Assembly (NCBI GenBank): GCA_944363005.1
Contig: CALVTV010000005.1
Span: 1-16,974 of the forward strand
From: an uncultured Clostridia bacterium
GTDB taxonomy: Bacteria > Bacillota > Clostridia > Christensenellales > Aristaeellaceae
Length of the DNA: 16,974 nt
Direction of reading: 5' to 3'
Shown in pieces: positions 1 to 7,971 of the stretch. Made by a program: the position numbers and the translations under genes. Numbering within the stretch: position 1 is the stretch's first letter; every line of letters begins with the position of its first letter. The notes below the pieces were generated by a model. It did no database searches, had not been told where the DNA came from, and worked only from the letters and a program-made list of their open reading frames with translations.

Positions 1-630
1 ACGGAGTATCACGCCAAGGAGCTGGCGGGCAAAGAGGCCGTCTTCCACGTGAAGGTCAACGGCATCACCGCTACGGAACTGCCGGCGCTCGACGACGATT
101 TTGCCAAGGACATCAGCGAGTTTGATACGCTGGACGAATACAAGGCGGACATTCGGTCCAAACTGGTGGCTCAGGCTGCCGAGCGCGACGAGAACGCCTT
201 TACCAATGCGGTGATCGAGAAGGTCATGGATAACGCGACTGTGGAGATCCCCGAGGCGATGATTGAGCGCCAGATCGACTCCATGATGCGCGACTTTGAG
301 TATCGCCTGCGCGCGCAGGGCCTCAAGCTGGCTGACTTCATGAAGTACACCGGCCAGGATGAGAAGGCATTCCGCGCCAACTACCGCGACCAGGCCGAGA
401 AGAGCGTCAAGGCGCATCTGGTGCTGGAGGCCGTGGAGAACGCGGAGAACTTCGAGGTTTCGGACGAGGAGATCGACGCGCAGATTGCCAAGTTTGCGCC
501 GCAGACCGGCAAGAGCGTTGAGGAGCTCAAGAAGACCTTCTCCGAAAGTGATCTGGAGTACTTCAAGGCTGACGCCATCCGCGACAAGGCCGTCAAGTTC
601 CTGACGGACAACGCTGTGGCCGAAGCTTGA
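1..630 (+). CDS. tig: Trigger factor, C-terminal part (5' end outside window)
   Basis: This is the 3' part of the gene for trigger factor, the ribosome-associated chaperone and peptidyl-prolyl isomerase that meets nascent chains at the exit tunnel. Reading frame 1 is open from the first base, so the start lies upstream; 209 residues are visible. They match the end of the PPIase domain and the helical C-terminal arms: a KEAVFHVKV strand, then an ELPALDDDFAKDISEFDTLDE segment typical of the family, then long charged helices. The ribosome-binding N-terminal domain is not in the window. The stop lies 29 bp before the start chosen for clpP. The tig-clpP-clpX order is a classic one. Identification rests on recognised family sequence and on gene context. 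Confidence 0.95.
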   Translation, partial: TEYHAKELAGKEAVFHVKVNGITATELPALDDDFAKDISEFDTLDEYKADIRSKLVAQAAERDENAFTNAVIEKVMDNATVEIPEAMIERQIDSMMRDFEYRLRAQGLKLADFMKYTGQDEKAFRANYRDQAEKSVKAHLVLEAVENAENFEVSDEEIDAQIAKFAPQTGKSVEELKKTFSESDLEYFKADAIRDKAVKFLTDNAVAEA

Positions 631-659
631 GATTCATCGGGCATAAGGAGGCACGTGCA

Positions 660-1253
660 TTGCACAACTACTTTGAGCCGAGCGTCATTGAAAAGACGCC
701 CTATGGCGAACGGTCTTATGACGTCTATTCGCGGCTGCTCAAGGACCGCGTCGTGTTCCTGCGCGGCGAGGTCAACGAGGCGCTTGCCAACAGCATCGTC
801 GCTCAGCTGCTCTTCCTGGAGATGGAGGACCCGGATGCGGAGATCTCCATGTACATCAACAGCCCGGGCGGCAGTGTGACCGACGGCATGGCCATCTTCG
901 ATACGATGCGCTACGTCAAGCCCAAGATCCGCACGGTCTGCCTGGGCATGGCCGCGTCCATGGGCGCGTTCCTGCTGATGGCGGGCGAGCCGGGCATGCG
1001 CTTGGCCTTGCCCAATAGCGAGGTCATGATCCATCAGCCCAGCGGCGGAGCAAGCGGTCAGGCGACGGACGTTCAGCTGCACGCCGAGTGGCTGCTGCGC
1101 ACCAAGAAGAAGATGAACACGCTGATGAGCGAGATGACCCACCAGCCGCTTGAGAAGATCGAGCGGGACGTGGAGCGCGATTATTTCATGACCGCGCAGG
1201 AAGCGCTCGCTTACGGGATCATCGATCAGATCTATCAGCCGCGTCAGAAGTAA
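660..1253 (+). CDS. clpP: ATP-dependent Clp protease proteolytic subunit ClpP
   Basis: ClpP is the serine peptidase that forms a double seven-membered ring and degrades substrates unfolded by ClpX. The frame is open from 627, but TTG 660 is the better start: AGGAGG at 646-651 lies 8 nt upstream, and the resulting 197-residue protein has the usual length. From this start the catalytic triad is Ser100 (in GMAASMGAF), His125 (MIHQP) and Asp174 (ERDYF), with the spacing seen in E. coli ClpP. The SPGGSVTDG and SYDVYSRLLKDR motifs are also present. No long propeptide is seen. The gene is probably co-transcribed with tig, and clpX follows after 69 bp that contain a perfect hairpin. Codon use looks like that of its neighbours. 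Confidence 0.97.
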   Translation: MHNYFEPSVIEKTPYGERSYDVYSRLLKDRVVFLRGEVNEALANSIVAQLLFLEMEDPDAEISMYINSPGGSVTDGMAIFDTMRYVKPKIRTVCLGMAASMGAFLLMAGEPGMRLALPNSEVMIHQPSGGASGQATDVQLHAEWLLRTKKKMNTLMSEMTHQPLEKIERDVERDYFMTAQEALAYGIIDQIYQPRQK

Positions 1254-1260
1254 GTCCCCC

Positions 1261-1283
1261 GGCTCTGCGGCGTTCGCAGAGCC
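1261..1283 (+). other. Perfect hairpin between clpP and clpX
   Basis: GGCTCTGCG (1261-1269) and CGCAGAGCC (1275-1283) form a perfect 9-bp stem with a 5-nt loop, starting 8 bp after the clpP stop. No T-tract follows (the next bases are ATTCGCC), so it is not a standard intrinsic terminator. It may protect the 3' end of a processed clpP message, act as a processing site, or weakly attenuate transcription into clpX. The structure is seen directly; its role is inferred. Confidence 0.6.
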
Positions 1284-1322
1284 ATTCGCCAATATCGAAT
1301 CGATCAAAGTCTGAGGTGTGAC

Positions 1323-2639
1323 ATGCCAAGAGATAAGGACGAAACCAGGCAGCCGCGCGTGGCGCGCTGCTCCTTCTGCGACAAGACGCAGGATCAGGTT
1401 CGCCGCATCATCGCGGGCAACGTCGTGTATATCTGCGACGAGTGCATCGCGCTGTGTCAGGAGATCATCGCGGATGATCTGGGCAGCGCGCCCAGCCAGG
1501 AGCCGCAGAATCTGCCCAAGCCCACGGAAATCAAGGCGGTGCTCGATGAGTACGTCATCGGTCAGGAAAAGGCCAAGCGCGCGCTCGCTGTTGCCGTCTA
1601 CAACCACTACAAGCGGATCAACATGCCCAAGAAGCGCGGGGATGTCGAGCTGCAAAAGTCCAACATCGTGATGGTTGGCCCCACCGGCTGCGGCAAGACA
1701 TTCCTGGCGCAGTCGCTGGCCAAGATCCTCAAGGTTCCCTTTGCCATCGCGGACGCGACGAGCCTGACGGAAGCGGGCTATGTTGGCGAGGATGTGGAAA
1801 ACATCCTGCTTCGCCTGATCCAGAATGCGGATTACGACATTCAGGCGGCGCAGCGGGGCATCATCTACATCGATGAAATCGACAAGATTGCCCGCAAGAG
1901 CGAGAACCCCTCGATTACCCGCGATGTCTCCGGCGAGGGCGTGCAACAGGCCCTGCTCAAGATCATCGAGGGCACGGTGGCCAGCGTGCCGCCGCAGGGC
2001 GGACGCAAGCACCCGCATCAGGAGTTCATTCAGATCGACACCACGAACATCCTCTTCATCTGCGGCGGCGCGTTCGATGGCATCGACAAGATCATCGAAA
2101 AGCGCTCCGGCAGCGGATCGATGGGCTTTGGCAGCGAGGTCAAGAGCCGGGAGAAGAAGAATGTGGGCCAGGTGCTGGCGGACATCCGCCCGGAGGATCT
2201 GCTCAAGTTCGGCCTGATTCCCGAGTTTGTCGGCCGTTTGCCGATCATCGTCACGCTCGATAATCTGGATGAAGACGCGCTTGTGCGCATCCTGACGGAG
2301 CCGCGCAACGCGCTGGTTCGCCAGTACAAGAAGCTGGTGGAGCTCGACGGTGTGGAGCTTGACTTTGAGGACGCGGCGCTCAAGGCCATCGCGGCCAAGG
2401 CCATTGCCCGCAAGAGCGGTGCACGCGGCCTGCGCGCGATCATCGAGGACGCGCTGCTGGATACGATGTTTGAATTGCCCGTGCGCAACGACATCAGCCG
2501 CGTGGTCGTGACCGAGAAGACGATCACCGACCGCGAAGCGCCCACGCTGGTGCCGGGTGAACCCAAGCGCAAGCTGCCCAGCGGCAAGACACGCAGGGAT
2601 GCGGACAGCGCGGCCAACCGGCGCCCGTCGGTTTCCTGA
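1323..2639 (+). CDS. clpX: ATP-dependent Clp protease ATP-binding subunit ClpX
   Basis: ClpX is the hexameric AAA+ unfoldase that recognises tagged substrates and feeds them to ClpP. The 438-residue product begins with the ClpX zinc-binding domain: Cys16, Cys19, Cys38 and Cys41. The AAA+ core follows with Walker A GPTGCGKT (119-126), the GYVG pore loop (152-155), Walker B IIYIDEID (180-187), and a GLIPEFVGRLP segment near the sensor region. The RSGSGSMGFG region matches the family loop that includes ClpP-contacting residues. ATG 1323 is preceded by a GAGGTG-type site. The C-terminal tail is basic and slightly longer than in many orthologues. The gene ends just before a strong terminator, so the transcript entering from tig/clpP probably stops here. 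Confidence 0.98.
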   Translation: MPRDKDETRQPRVARCSFCDKTQDQVRRIIAGNVVYICDECIALCQEIIADDLGSAPSQEPQNLPKPTEIKAVLDEYVIGQEKAKRALAVAVYNHYKRINMPKKRGDVELQKSNIVMVGPTGCGKTFLAQSLAKILKVPFAIADATSLTEAGYVGEDVENILLRLIQNADYDIQAAQRGIIYIDEIDKIARKSENPSITRDVSGEGVQQALLKIIEGTVASVPPQGGRKHPHQEFIQIDTTNILFICGGAFDGIDKIIEKRSGSGSMGFGSEVKSREKKNVGQVLADIRPEDLLKFGLIPEFVGRLPIIVTLDNLDEDALVRILTEPRNALVRQYKKLVELDGVELDFEDAALKAIAAKAIARKSGARGLRAIIEDALLDTMFELPVRNDISRVVVTEKTITDREAPTLVPGEPKRKLPSGKTRRDADSAANRRPSVS

Positions 2640-2647
2640 ATGCAAAC

Positions 2648-2684
2648 AAGACGAAGGGGGAATCTCCTCTTCGTCTTTCTTTTT
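2648..2684 (+). terminator. Intrinsic terminator after clpX
   Basis: AAGACGAAG at 2648-2656 pairs perfectly with CTTCGTCTT at 2669-2677. Inner G-T and G-C pairs extend the stem, and the run TTTCTTTTT follows. It lies 8 bp after the clpX stop and should end the tig-clpP-clpX transcript. Confidence 0.9.
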
Positions 2685-2688
2685 GCCA

Positions 2689-2730
2689 GGCAAGCATGCG
2701 TTCCCTGCGTGGGACTTGCCTTCTTTATTT
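2689..2730 (+). terminator. Possible second, weaker terminator hairpin
   Basis: GGCAAG (2689-2694) pairs with CTTGCC (2715-2720). TCCC (2702-2705) stacks with GGGA (2711-2714), leaving a 7-nt bulge on the 5' side. The T-rich TTCTTTATTT follows. It could back up the stronger terminator just upstream. The bulge makes it doubtful. Confidence 0.4.
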
Positions 2731-2944
2731 CATCAACCTGAAACATTTCGACGCAGGTGGCTTTTTTGAACCGAATCGCAAAAGTTGCAGCTTCAACCGG
2801 CGAGAGGAATTGCGCAGTTCAGAGGTCATGGTGGACTTTGATGTTTTTGGACAATGAGAAAAGAAATCAAAAGCCAAACTTTGCGCGGCGAATTCGACCG
2901 TATTTTGCAATTATTACGGGAAACGATTGGTCAGGCGCAATCTG

Positions 2945-2973
2945 TTGAAAAATGATGAACATTCATGTATAAT
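2945..2973 (+). promoter_or_regulatory. Sigma-A-type promoter of lon
   Basis: TTGAAA (2945-2950) and a perfect TATAAT (2968-2973) are separated by 17 bp, close to the vegetative consensus. Transcription would start near 2980 and give a leader of about 50 nt before lon. ATGAA and TTCAT arms (2954-2958 and 2961-2965) form a short inverted repeat inside the spacer, a possible but unproven operator. Confidence 0.85.
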
Positions 2974-3030
2974 GGGTACACTCCGGCCTGAAGTGCTTGC
3001 ATAGGGGCTGGGGAAAGGAGGACCCCACAT

Positions 3031-5451
3031 TTGGCCAATACGAAAAAGAAACGTACACAGCCGGTGAGCCTGCCGATGCTTCCGCTTCGCGGGCTGATGG
3101 TTTTTCCGCACATGGTGCTTCATTTTGATGTCGGCCGCAAGAAGTCCGTCGCCGCGCTGGAGCAGGCGATGCTCGGCGATCAGCGCATTTTCCTCGTTGC
3201 CCAGCGTGACGTGGACGTCGATGATCCCGGCGTGGACGATATCTATCACGTGGGTACCATTGCGCAAATCAAGCAGGTGCTCAAGCTCCCGGGGGATAAC
3301 ATCCGCGTACTCGTGGAGGGCAAGAGCCGCGCCATTTTGCGCGCGGTCACCCAGGAGGAGCCGCATTTCGAGGGGGCGCTCGACGAACTGATCCCCGCAG
3401 CCGTCCCGGTTTCCATCGAAACGGACGCCCTGTTGCGCACAGCGCACACCTATTTTGAAGAATATTGCAAGATGAGCGGACGCATCTCCGGGGAGACGAT
3501 GCAGTCCGTATTGGAGATCGAAGAGCCGGGACAGCTGGCGGACGTGATCGCGGCCAACGTGCTGCAAAAGGTCGACGACCGCCAGCAGGTGCTCGAGGAG
3601 TTTGACGATCTGACGAGGCTGGAATCTGTCTGCGCAATTCTGGTGCGCGAGACGGAGCTCGCGGGCGTAGAGAAAAAAGTCCAGGCCCGCGTGCGCAAGC
3701 AGATTGAACAAAATCAGAAGGATTACTATCTGCGCGAGCAGATCAAGGCCATTCAGACGGAGCTGGGCGACAAGGATGCCACCGACGTCGAGGACCTGCG
3801 CGAGCGCCTCGCGAAGACGCCCATGAACGACGAGGCGCGCGAGAAGGCAAGCCGTGAACTGGAGCGCCTGTCCCGCATGGCGCCCGGCAGCCCGGAAATC
3901 GGCGTCAGCCGCACGTATATCGAGTGGCTGCTCGATTTGCCCTGGGGCAAGCTCACGCCGGACAACCTGGACCTCAAGCGTGCGCGCCGCGTGCTCAGCG
4001 AGGACCACTATGGCCTTGACGAGGTCAAGGAGCGCGTGGTGGAGTACCTGGCGGTCTGCCGCATTAAAAACAACATGAAGGGCCCGATTCTCTGCTTCGT
4101 CGGCCCGCCCGGAGTGGGCAAGACGTCGATTGCCAAGTCGATCGCCCGTGCCCTGGGCCGCAAATTCGTGCAGATGTCGCTGGGCGGCGTGCGCGATGAG
4201 GCGGAAATTCGCGGCCATCGCCGTACGTACATCGGCGCGATTCCGGGCCGGATTATCTCTTCCATTAAGCAGGCGGGTACGATGAATCCCGTGTTCCTCT
4301 TTGACGAGATCGACAAGATGGCATCCGACGTGCGCGGCGATCCGGCCAGCGCGATGCTGGAAGTGCTCGACAGCGCGCAGAACAATGCGTTCCGCGACCA
4401 CTACCTGGAAGCGCCGTTCGATCTGTCCAGCGTGATGTTCATCACGACCGCCAATTCCGTGGACACCATCCCGCGGCCGCTGCTCGACCGCATGGAGGTG
4501 ATCGAGGTCAGCGGCTACACCGAGGACGAGAAGCTCAATATTGCCAAGCGCCATCTGTTGCCCGGACAAATCGCGGAACACGGCCTTGCGGCGCGCTCGG
4601 TGCGCATCAGCGACAAGGTCATGCGCAGTCTGATTCAGGGGTATACCCGGGAGGCGGGTGTGCGCACGCTTCAGCGGACGATCGGCAAGGTGGTGCGCAA
4701 GAGCGCCGTGCAGATGCTCGACGAGGACGTGGAGAATGTGACGGTGACGGCGGAAAAGCTGACGGAATTCCTCGGCGCGCCGCGCTATCACTACGAAAAG
4801 GCTGGCAAAAAGCCGGAGGTTGGCGTGGTCAACGGATTGGCTTATACCGTTGTCGGCGGCGATACGCTTCAGATTGAGACGACGACCATGCCGGGAACCG
4901 GCGCGCTGGAGCTGACCGGCAGCCTGGGCGACGTGATGAAGGAGAGCGCCCGCGCGGCGAAGTCCTATGTGCGCGCGCACGCAGCGGAACTGGGGATCGA
5001 TCCGGAGTTTTACAAGACGCTGGACATCCACATCCACGTGCCGGAAGGCGCTGTGCCCAAGGACGGCCCGAGCGCAGGCGTGACGATGACCACGGCGCTG
5101 GTGTCCGCGCTGACGGGCATTGCTGTGCGCCAGAACGTGGCCATGACCGGTGAAATCACGCTGCGCGGCCGGGTACTGCCCATCGGCGGCCTCAAGGAGA
5201 AGCTGCTGGCGGCGCACCGCGCGGGCATCGATACGGTGCTCATTCCGAAGGAAAACGTGAAGGATCTGGAGCAGGTGCCGGAAAATGTGCGCGAAGCCAT
5301 CCGGATTGTGCCGGTCGAAGATGTGCGCGAGGTGCTCTTGCAGGCCCTGTGCGATGCGCCGAAGGCCAGAGAGTCCGTCAAGGCGGAAAGCGTGCTCTCT
5401 CCCCAGATTATGCCCGGCACGGCGGAACACGCCTCCGGTTTACACGCCTGA
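3031..5451 (+). CDS. lon: ATP-dependent protease Lon (LonA)
   Basis: Lon is a homohexameric cytoplasmic protease that joins an AAA+ unfoldase and a Ser-Lys peptidase in one chain and removes misfolded and regulatory proteins. The start is TTG 3031: AAAGGAGG at 3014-3021 lies 9 nt upstream. The 806-residue protein has the substrate-binding N domain (about 12-205), a coiled helical linker (about 210-310), Walker A GPPGVGKT (358-365), a Walker B LFDEIDK, and a protease domain with catalytic Ser681 (PKDGPSAG) and Lys724 (second Lys of GGLKEK). The 43-residue Ser-Lys distance is the same as in E. coli Lon. There is no transmembrane segment, so this is LonA, not LonB. A tail of about 30 poorly conserved residues ends the protein. 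It has its own promoter, and engB follows after 20 bp. Confidence 0.98.
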   Translation: MANTKKKRTQPVSLPMLPLRGLMVFPHMVLHFDVGRKKSVAALEQAMLGDQRIFLVAQRDVDVDDPGVDDIYHVGTIAQIKQVLKLPGDNIRVLVEGKSRAILRAVTQEEPHFEGALDELIPAAVPVSIETDALLRTAHTYFEEYCKMSGRISGETMQSVLEIEEPGQLADVIAANVLQKVDDRQQVLEEFDDLTRLESVCAILVRETELAGVEKKVQARVRKQIEQNQKDYYLREQIKAIQTELGDKDATDVEDLRERLAKTPMNDEAREKASRELERLSRMAPGSPEIGVSRTYIEWLLDLPWGKLTPDNLDLKRARRVLSEDHYGLDEVKERVVEYLAVCRIKNNMKGPILCFVGPPGVGKTSIAKSIARALGRKFVQMSLGGVRDEAEIRGHRRTYIGAIPGRIISSIKQAGTMNPVFLFDEIDKMASDVRGDPASAMLEVLDSAQNNAFRDHYLEAPFDLSSVMFITTANSVDTIPRPLLDRMEVIEVSGYTEDEKLNIAKRHLLPGQIAEHGLAARSVRISDKVMRSLIQGYTREAGVRTLQRTIGKVVRKSAVQMLDEDVENVTVTAEKLTEFLGAPRYHYEKAGKKPEVGVVNGLAYTVVGGDTLQIETTTMPGTGALELTGSLGDVMKESARAAKSYVRAHAAELGIDPEFYKTLDIHIHVPEGAVPKDGPSAGVTMTTALVSALTGIAVRQNVAMTGEITLRGRVLPIGGLKEKLLAAHRAGIDTVLIPKENVKDLEQVPENVREAIRIVPVEDVREVLLQALCDAPKARESVKAESVLSPQIMPGTAEHASGLHA

Positions 5452-5471
5452 AACGCAAAGAGGAGACACAG

Positions 5472-6077
5472 ATGATTGTCAAACGCGCGGATTTTATCAC
5501 GTCGATGAAGGAGTACGGCGAGTTTGCCACGAAAGGTTGTCCGGAAGTGGCGTTTGCGGGGAAGAGCAACGTCGGCAAGTCGTCGATGATCAACAAGCTC
5601 ACCAACCGCAGCAAATTGGCCCGCACCAGCTCCACCCCCGGCAAGACCCGGCTGATCAACGTCTTTCAGCTCAACAGCGAGATCAACCTGATCGATCTGC
5701 CGGGCTATGGGTTTGCCAAGGTGAGCAAAGAGGAGAAGCTCTCCTGGGGCAAGATGATGCAGAACAATTTTGCTACCACGCAGGACATGTGCCACGTGTT
5801 TCATCTGGTGGACATTCGCCATGAGCCGAGCGTGGAGGACTGCGAGATGAATGTGTTTCTGCGGCAGGCCGGCATCCCGTTCACCGTCGTGGCGACCAAG
5901 GCGGACAAGATCAGCCGCGGCGCGCGGCTCAAATACATCGCCCCGATTTGCCGGGCGCTGGCAGTTCAGCCCTGGCAGGTGATCCCGTTCTCTTCCGAGG
6001 ACGGGACGGGGCGCGACGCGCTGCTGGAGAAGATCGAGGAAGTCTGCTATCAGGAGATCGAAGAACCGGAAAACTGA
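5472..6077 (+). CDS. engB: Ribosome biogenesis GTP-binding protein EngB (YihA/YsxC)
   Basis: EngB is a TrmE-Era-type small GTPase needed for assembly of the large ribosomal subunit and is essential in Bacillus. I chose ATG 5472 because GAGGAG (5460-5465) precedes it by 6 nt and the 201-residue product has the family length; the frame continues upstream into lon but without family sequence. Motifs are G1 GKSNVGKS (30-37), G2 around STPGKT (54-59), G3 DLPGYG (75-80), G4 TKAD (142-145) and a G5-like SSEDGTG near 174. The gene is 20 bp downstream of lon, the usual lon-engB pairing, and is probably co-transcribed with it. A terminator starts 10 bp after the stop. Confidence 0.97.
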   Translation: MIVKRADFITSMKEYGEFATKGCPEVAFAGKSNVGKSSMINKLTNRSKLARTSSTPGKTRLINVFQLNSEINLIDLPGYGFAKVSKEEKLSWGKMMQNNFATTQDMCHVFHLVDIRHEPSVEDCEMNVFLRQAGIPFTVVATKADKISRGARLKYIAPICRALAVQPWQVIPFSSEDGTGRDALLEKIEEVCYQEIEEPEN

Positions 6078-6086
6078 TACAAGCGA

Positions 6087-6130
6087 CTGCGGCAGCCCGT
6101 GCGGAAGGCATGGGCTGTCGCGGCTTTTTT
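6087..6130 (+). terminator. Intrinsic terminator after engB
   Basis: A 12-bp stem forms between 6087-6098 (CTGCGGCAGCCC) and 6112-6123 (GGGCTGTCGCGG), with two G-T pairs and a 13-nt loop. A C and six T residues (6125-6130) follow. It ends the lon-engB transcript. Confidence 0.9.
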
Positions 6131-6198
6131 GTTGTACGGTCTTTCAGAAGAAAAGGCGCGAGCAGAGGGCGGCGAACCGTCTATTTAAAGCGGGACAT

Positions 6199-6229
6199 AA
6201 AAAACCTCCCCTTGCCGCGGCAAGGGGAG
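6199..6229 (-). terminator. Intrinsic terminator of dacF
   Basis: Positions 6206-6229 are a perfect 24-bp palindrome (CTCCCCTTGCCG and its complement). Six A residues on the + strand (6199-6204) give a T-tract on the - strand. It lies just past the dacF stop and faces the engB terminator, which separates the convergent genes. Confidence 0.92.
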
Positions 6230-6235
6230 AATCAC

Positions 6236-7687
6236 TCAGCGCAGATAGCGCTTTTTCGGGGGCTTGATGTTGGGCGCCTTGGCTCTCTTCTTCCGGTGTT
6301 TTTTAATGAAGCGGAAGAGCAGAATGAGCGCAATCAAGACGAGCGCCGGGGGCACAAAGTAGTCCGCGGAGAACCTGGGCCAGGGGTTTTCGTCCGAAGC
6401 GGTATAGGCTTCGATTTGTTCGAGCGTCGGCGGCGCATTCTCGCGGGCGGCAACGGAGCGCGTGGCGACCAGTTCATAGTCGGCTGTCGTGCCATCCTCG
6501 GCGTAGAAGGTGAGAATGCCCATCACGTCTCCGATGTTGATCGGCGCGCGGAATTCGCGTGTCCATTGGATGACGGAAACCTGGTTGAAATTCTCGCGCA
6601 ACAGGTCGATCTTTTCCTGGTTGCCGATGATCGTCATGTCCCGCGTTTCATCGACGGCGCGAATGCCGAGCGTCAGTTCGCCGTGCTGCGCGTCGTCCAG
6701 AGAGAAGCCGGAAATATCAATGACCCGCGGATCTTCCGCGTAGAGCGACTCCGGACTGATGGATGCGATCTGCGTAAAGCCGTATTCGAAGAGTTTTTTG
6801 GTGTCGGTCCAGCGTCCTGAACGGGAAGTATAGAGCACAACGGAGATCAGTTCGATATTTCCGCGCTCAGCGGAACCGACAAAGCAGTAGCCTGCCGCGT
6901 TGGTAAAACCCGTCTTGATGCCGGTGGCATCGGCGTAATAGTAATTGTCGTCGGGTTTGAGAATCGATGTACCGCCGACCAGGGTGCGCGCCGGGCGCTT
7001 GTTGGTGTCGGGCATCTGGTAGGTGGCCGAGGAGACCATCTGGCGGAAGCGGGAATCCTGCATCGCAACCTGGGCGATGATCGCCAGGTCACGCGCCGTC
7101 GAATAGTGATTGACGTCGTGGACGCCGGAGGGGTTTACGAAGTGTGTGTCGGCAGAGCAGCCGAGCATTTGGGCCGTCTCGTTCATCAGGTCGGCAAACG
7201 CATCGATACTCCCGCTGAGGTATTCTGCCACGGCGTTGGCCGCCTCGTTGCCGGACATGACCAGCATGGCGGCAATCAGATCCTCCATGGGCACCTCTTC
7301 TCCCGCGCTCAGCGGCACGGTCGAATAGGTGGGGGGGACCAGGTCAATCGCATTTTGGGACACGGTGACCACGTCGTTTTCCAGATCGGACATCTGCAGG
7401 GCGATGTACGCGGTCAGGATTTTGGTGGTCGAGGCGGGGTAGAGAATCTCGTCCGCATTCTTTTCAAAGAGCACCTCACCGGTAGAGGCCTCAATCAGAA
7501 TGGCGCTCTTGGCGACGATCATGTCCTCGTCAAGCAATTCGGGATGCGTTTTATCCCAGGGGATGGCGTCGCTGGGCAATTGGGGATCGACCCATACATT
7601 CTGTTCGTCTTCGGCAAACGCCGGCGGCGCCAGGGAACCTATACAAAGCGCGATGACGAACATCAGCGCAAGCAGACGATGGGACAA
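6236..7687 (-). CDS. dacF: Serine-type D-Ala-D-Ala carboxypeptidase (DacF/PBP5-like)
   Basis: This low-molecular-weight penicillin-binding protein trims the terminal D-Ala from peptidoglycan stem peptides outside the membrane. The frame is open from 7729, but TTG 7687 is favoured: GGAGG lies 7 nt upstream on the - strand and the protein then begins directly with a signal peptide (residues 2-25, ending PAFA). The 483-residue product has all three active-site motifs: STTK (Ser86-Lys89), SGN (145-147) and KTG (258-260). A PBP5 C-terminal beta-rich domain follows (about 320-420). Near the end come a membrane helix (FVPPALVLIALILLF) and a strongly basic tail, which fits membrane anchoring with a cytosolic tail. 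The gene is divergent from the two-component operon. The choice of DacF over DacA or DacB is a judgement; carboxypeptidase function is secure. Confidence 0.93.
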   Translation of the reverse strand: MSHRLLALMFVIALCIGSLAPPAFAEDEQNVWVDPQLPSDAIPWDKTHPELLDEDMIVAKSAILIEASTGEVLFEKNADEILYPASTTKILTAYIALQMSDLENDVVTVSQNAIDLVPPTYSTVPLSAGEEVPMEDLIAAMLVMSGNEAANAVAEYLSGSIDAFADLMNETAQMLGCSADTHFVNPSGVHDVNHYSTARDLAIIAQVAMQDSRFRQMVSSATYQMPDTNKRPARTLVGGTSILKPDDNYYYADATGIKTGFTNAAGYCFVGSAERGNIELISVVLYTSRSGRWTDTKKLFEYGFTQIASISPESLYAEDPRVIDISGFSLDDAQHGELTLGIRAVDETRDMTIIGNQEKIDLLRENFNQVSVIQWTREFRAPINIGDVMGILTFYAEDGTTADYELVATRSVAARENAPPTLEQIEAYTASDENPWPRFSADYFVPPALVLIALILLFRFIKKHRKKRAKAPNIKPPKKRYLR

Positions 7688-7738
7688 GGGATTTCCTCCA
7701 TCATGGTATGTTTTAAGCCGGAAGGCCATATCTACATT

Positions 7739-7767
7739 ACTATACCACTTTTTACGGAAAATGTACA
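7739..7767 (-). promoter_or_regulatory. Probable promoter of dacF
   Basis: On the - strand, TGTACA (7767-7762) and TATAGT (7744-7739) are 17 bp apart. The -10 matches consensus at 5 of 6 positions and the -35 at 4 of 6. The start would fall near 7733, giving a leader of about 45 nt. I looked for a forespore sigma-F/G pattern, as for Bacillus dacF, and did not find a clear one. Confidence 0.5.
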
Positions 7768-7881
7768 GACGGATTCCCCGCGGACAAAGGGAAAAATGCG
7801 CGAGATGCCGAAAAGATATTTCGGAAACGACGCATATGAAGAAGAATGTTACAGAACTTGCGAAAAAATATGTCTGACGCC

Positions 7882-7911
7882 TTGATTTTATGTGGCGCTT
7901 TGCGTTACAAT
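7882..7911 (+). promoter_or_regulatory. Promoter of the regulator-kinase-GerMN operon
   Basis: TTGATT (7882-7887) and TACAAT (7906-7911) are 18 bp apart, close to the sigma-A consensus. The predicted start near 7918 supports translation beginning at ATG 7972 and argues against the in-frame ATGs at 7846 and 7924. Confidence 0.75.
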
Positions 7912-7971
7912 AGTCTCATATTGATGATCGTCGCGGATGCTGCTTTCCGCGCGGGGAACGGGGAATGGGAG

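Larger units (their letters stand above)
2640..3030 (+). other. 391-bp gap between clpX and lon
   Basis: This gap holds two hairpins near its left end and the lon promoter near its right end. Between about 2731 and 2944 I see no convincing gene; the short reading frames there have no ribosome binding site and no recognisable protein. I looked for the heat-shock operators CIRCE (TTAGCACTC and its inverted partner) and CtsR (tandem GGTCAAA-type heptads) and found neither in recognisable form. The region is visibly more AT-rich than the flanking genes. Confidence 0.7.

Noticed and set aside
1254..1322. A terminator or separate promoter between clpP and clpX
   Set aside because: The hairpin has no T-tract, and no -35/-10 pair with proper spacing is seen.
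381..2693. A 770-codon open frame on the - strand opposite tig, clpP and clpX
   Set aside because: It lies antisense to three certain genes, has no family sequence and is rich in His, Arg, Leu and Ala as expected for a mirror frame of GC-rich codons.
2640..3030. CIRCE or CtsR heat-shock operators upstream of lon
   Set aside because: I searched by eye for TTAGCACTC with its inverted partner and for tandem GGTCAAA heptads and found only short chance matches.
2914..5430. An 838-codon open frame on the - strand opposite lon
   Set aside because: Same shadow effect of high GC at third codon positions; lon on the other strand is beyond doubt.
7846..7971. An N-terminal extension of the response regulator from ATG 7846 or 7924
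   Set aside because: The extension has no receiver-domain sequence, and the promoter at 7882-7911 would start transcription after 7846 and only a few bases before 7924.
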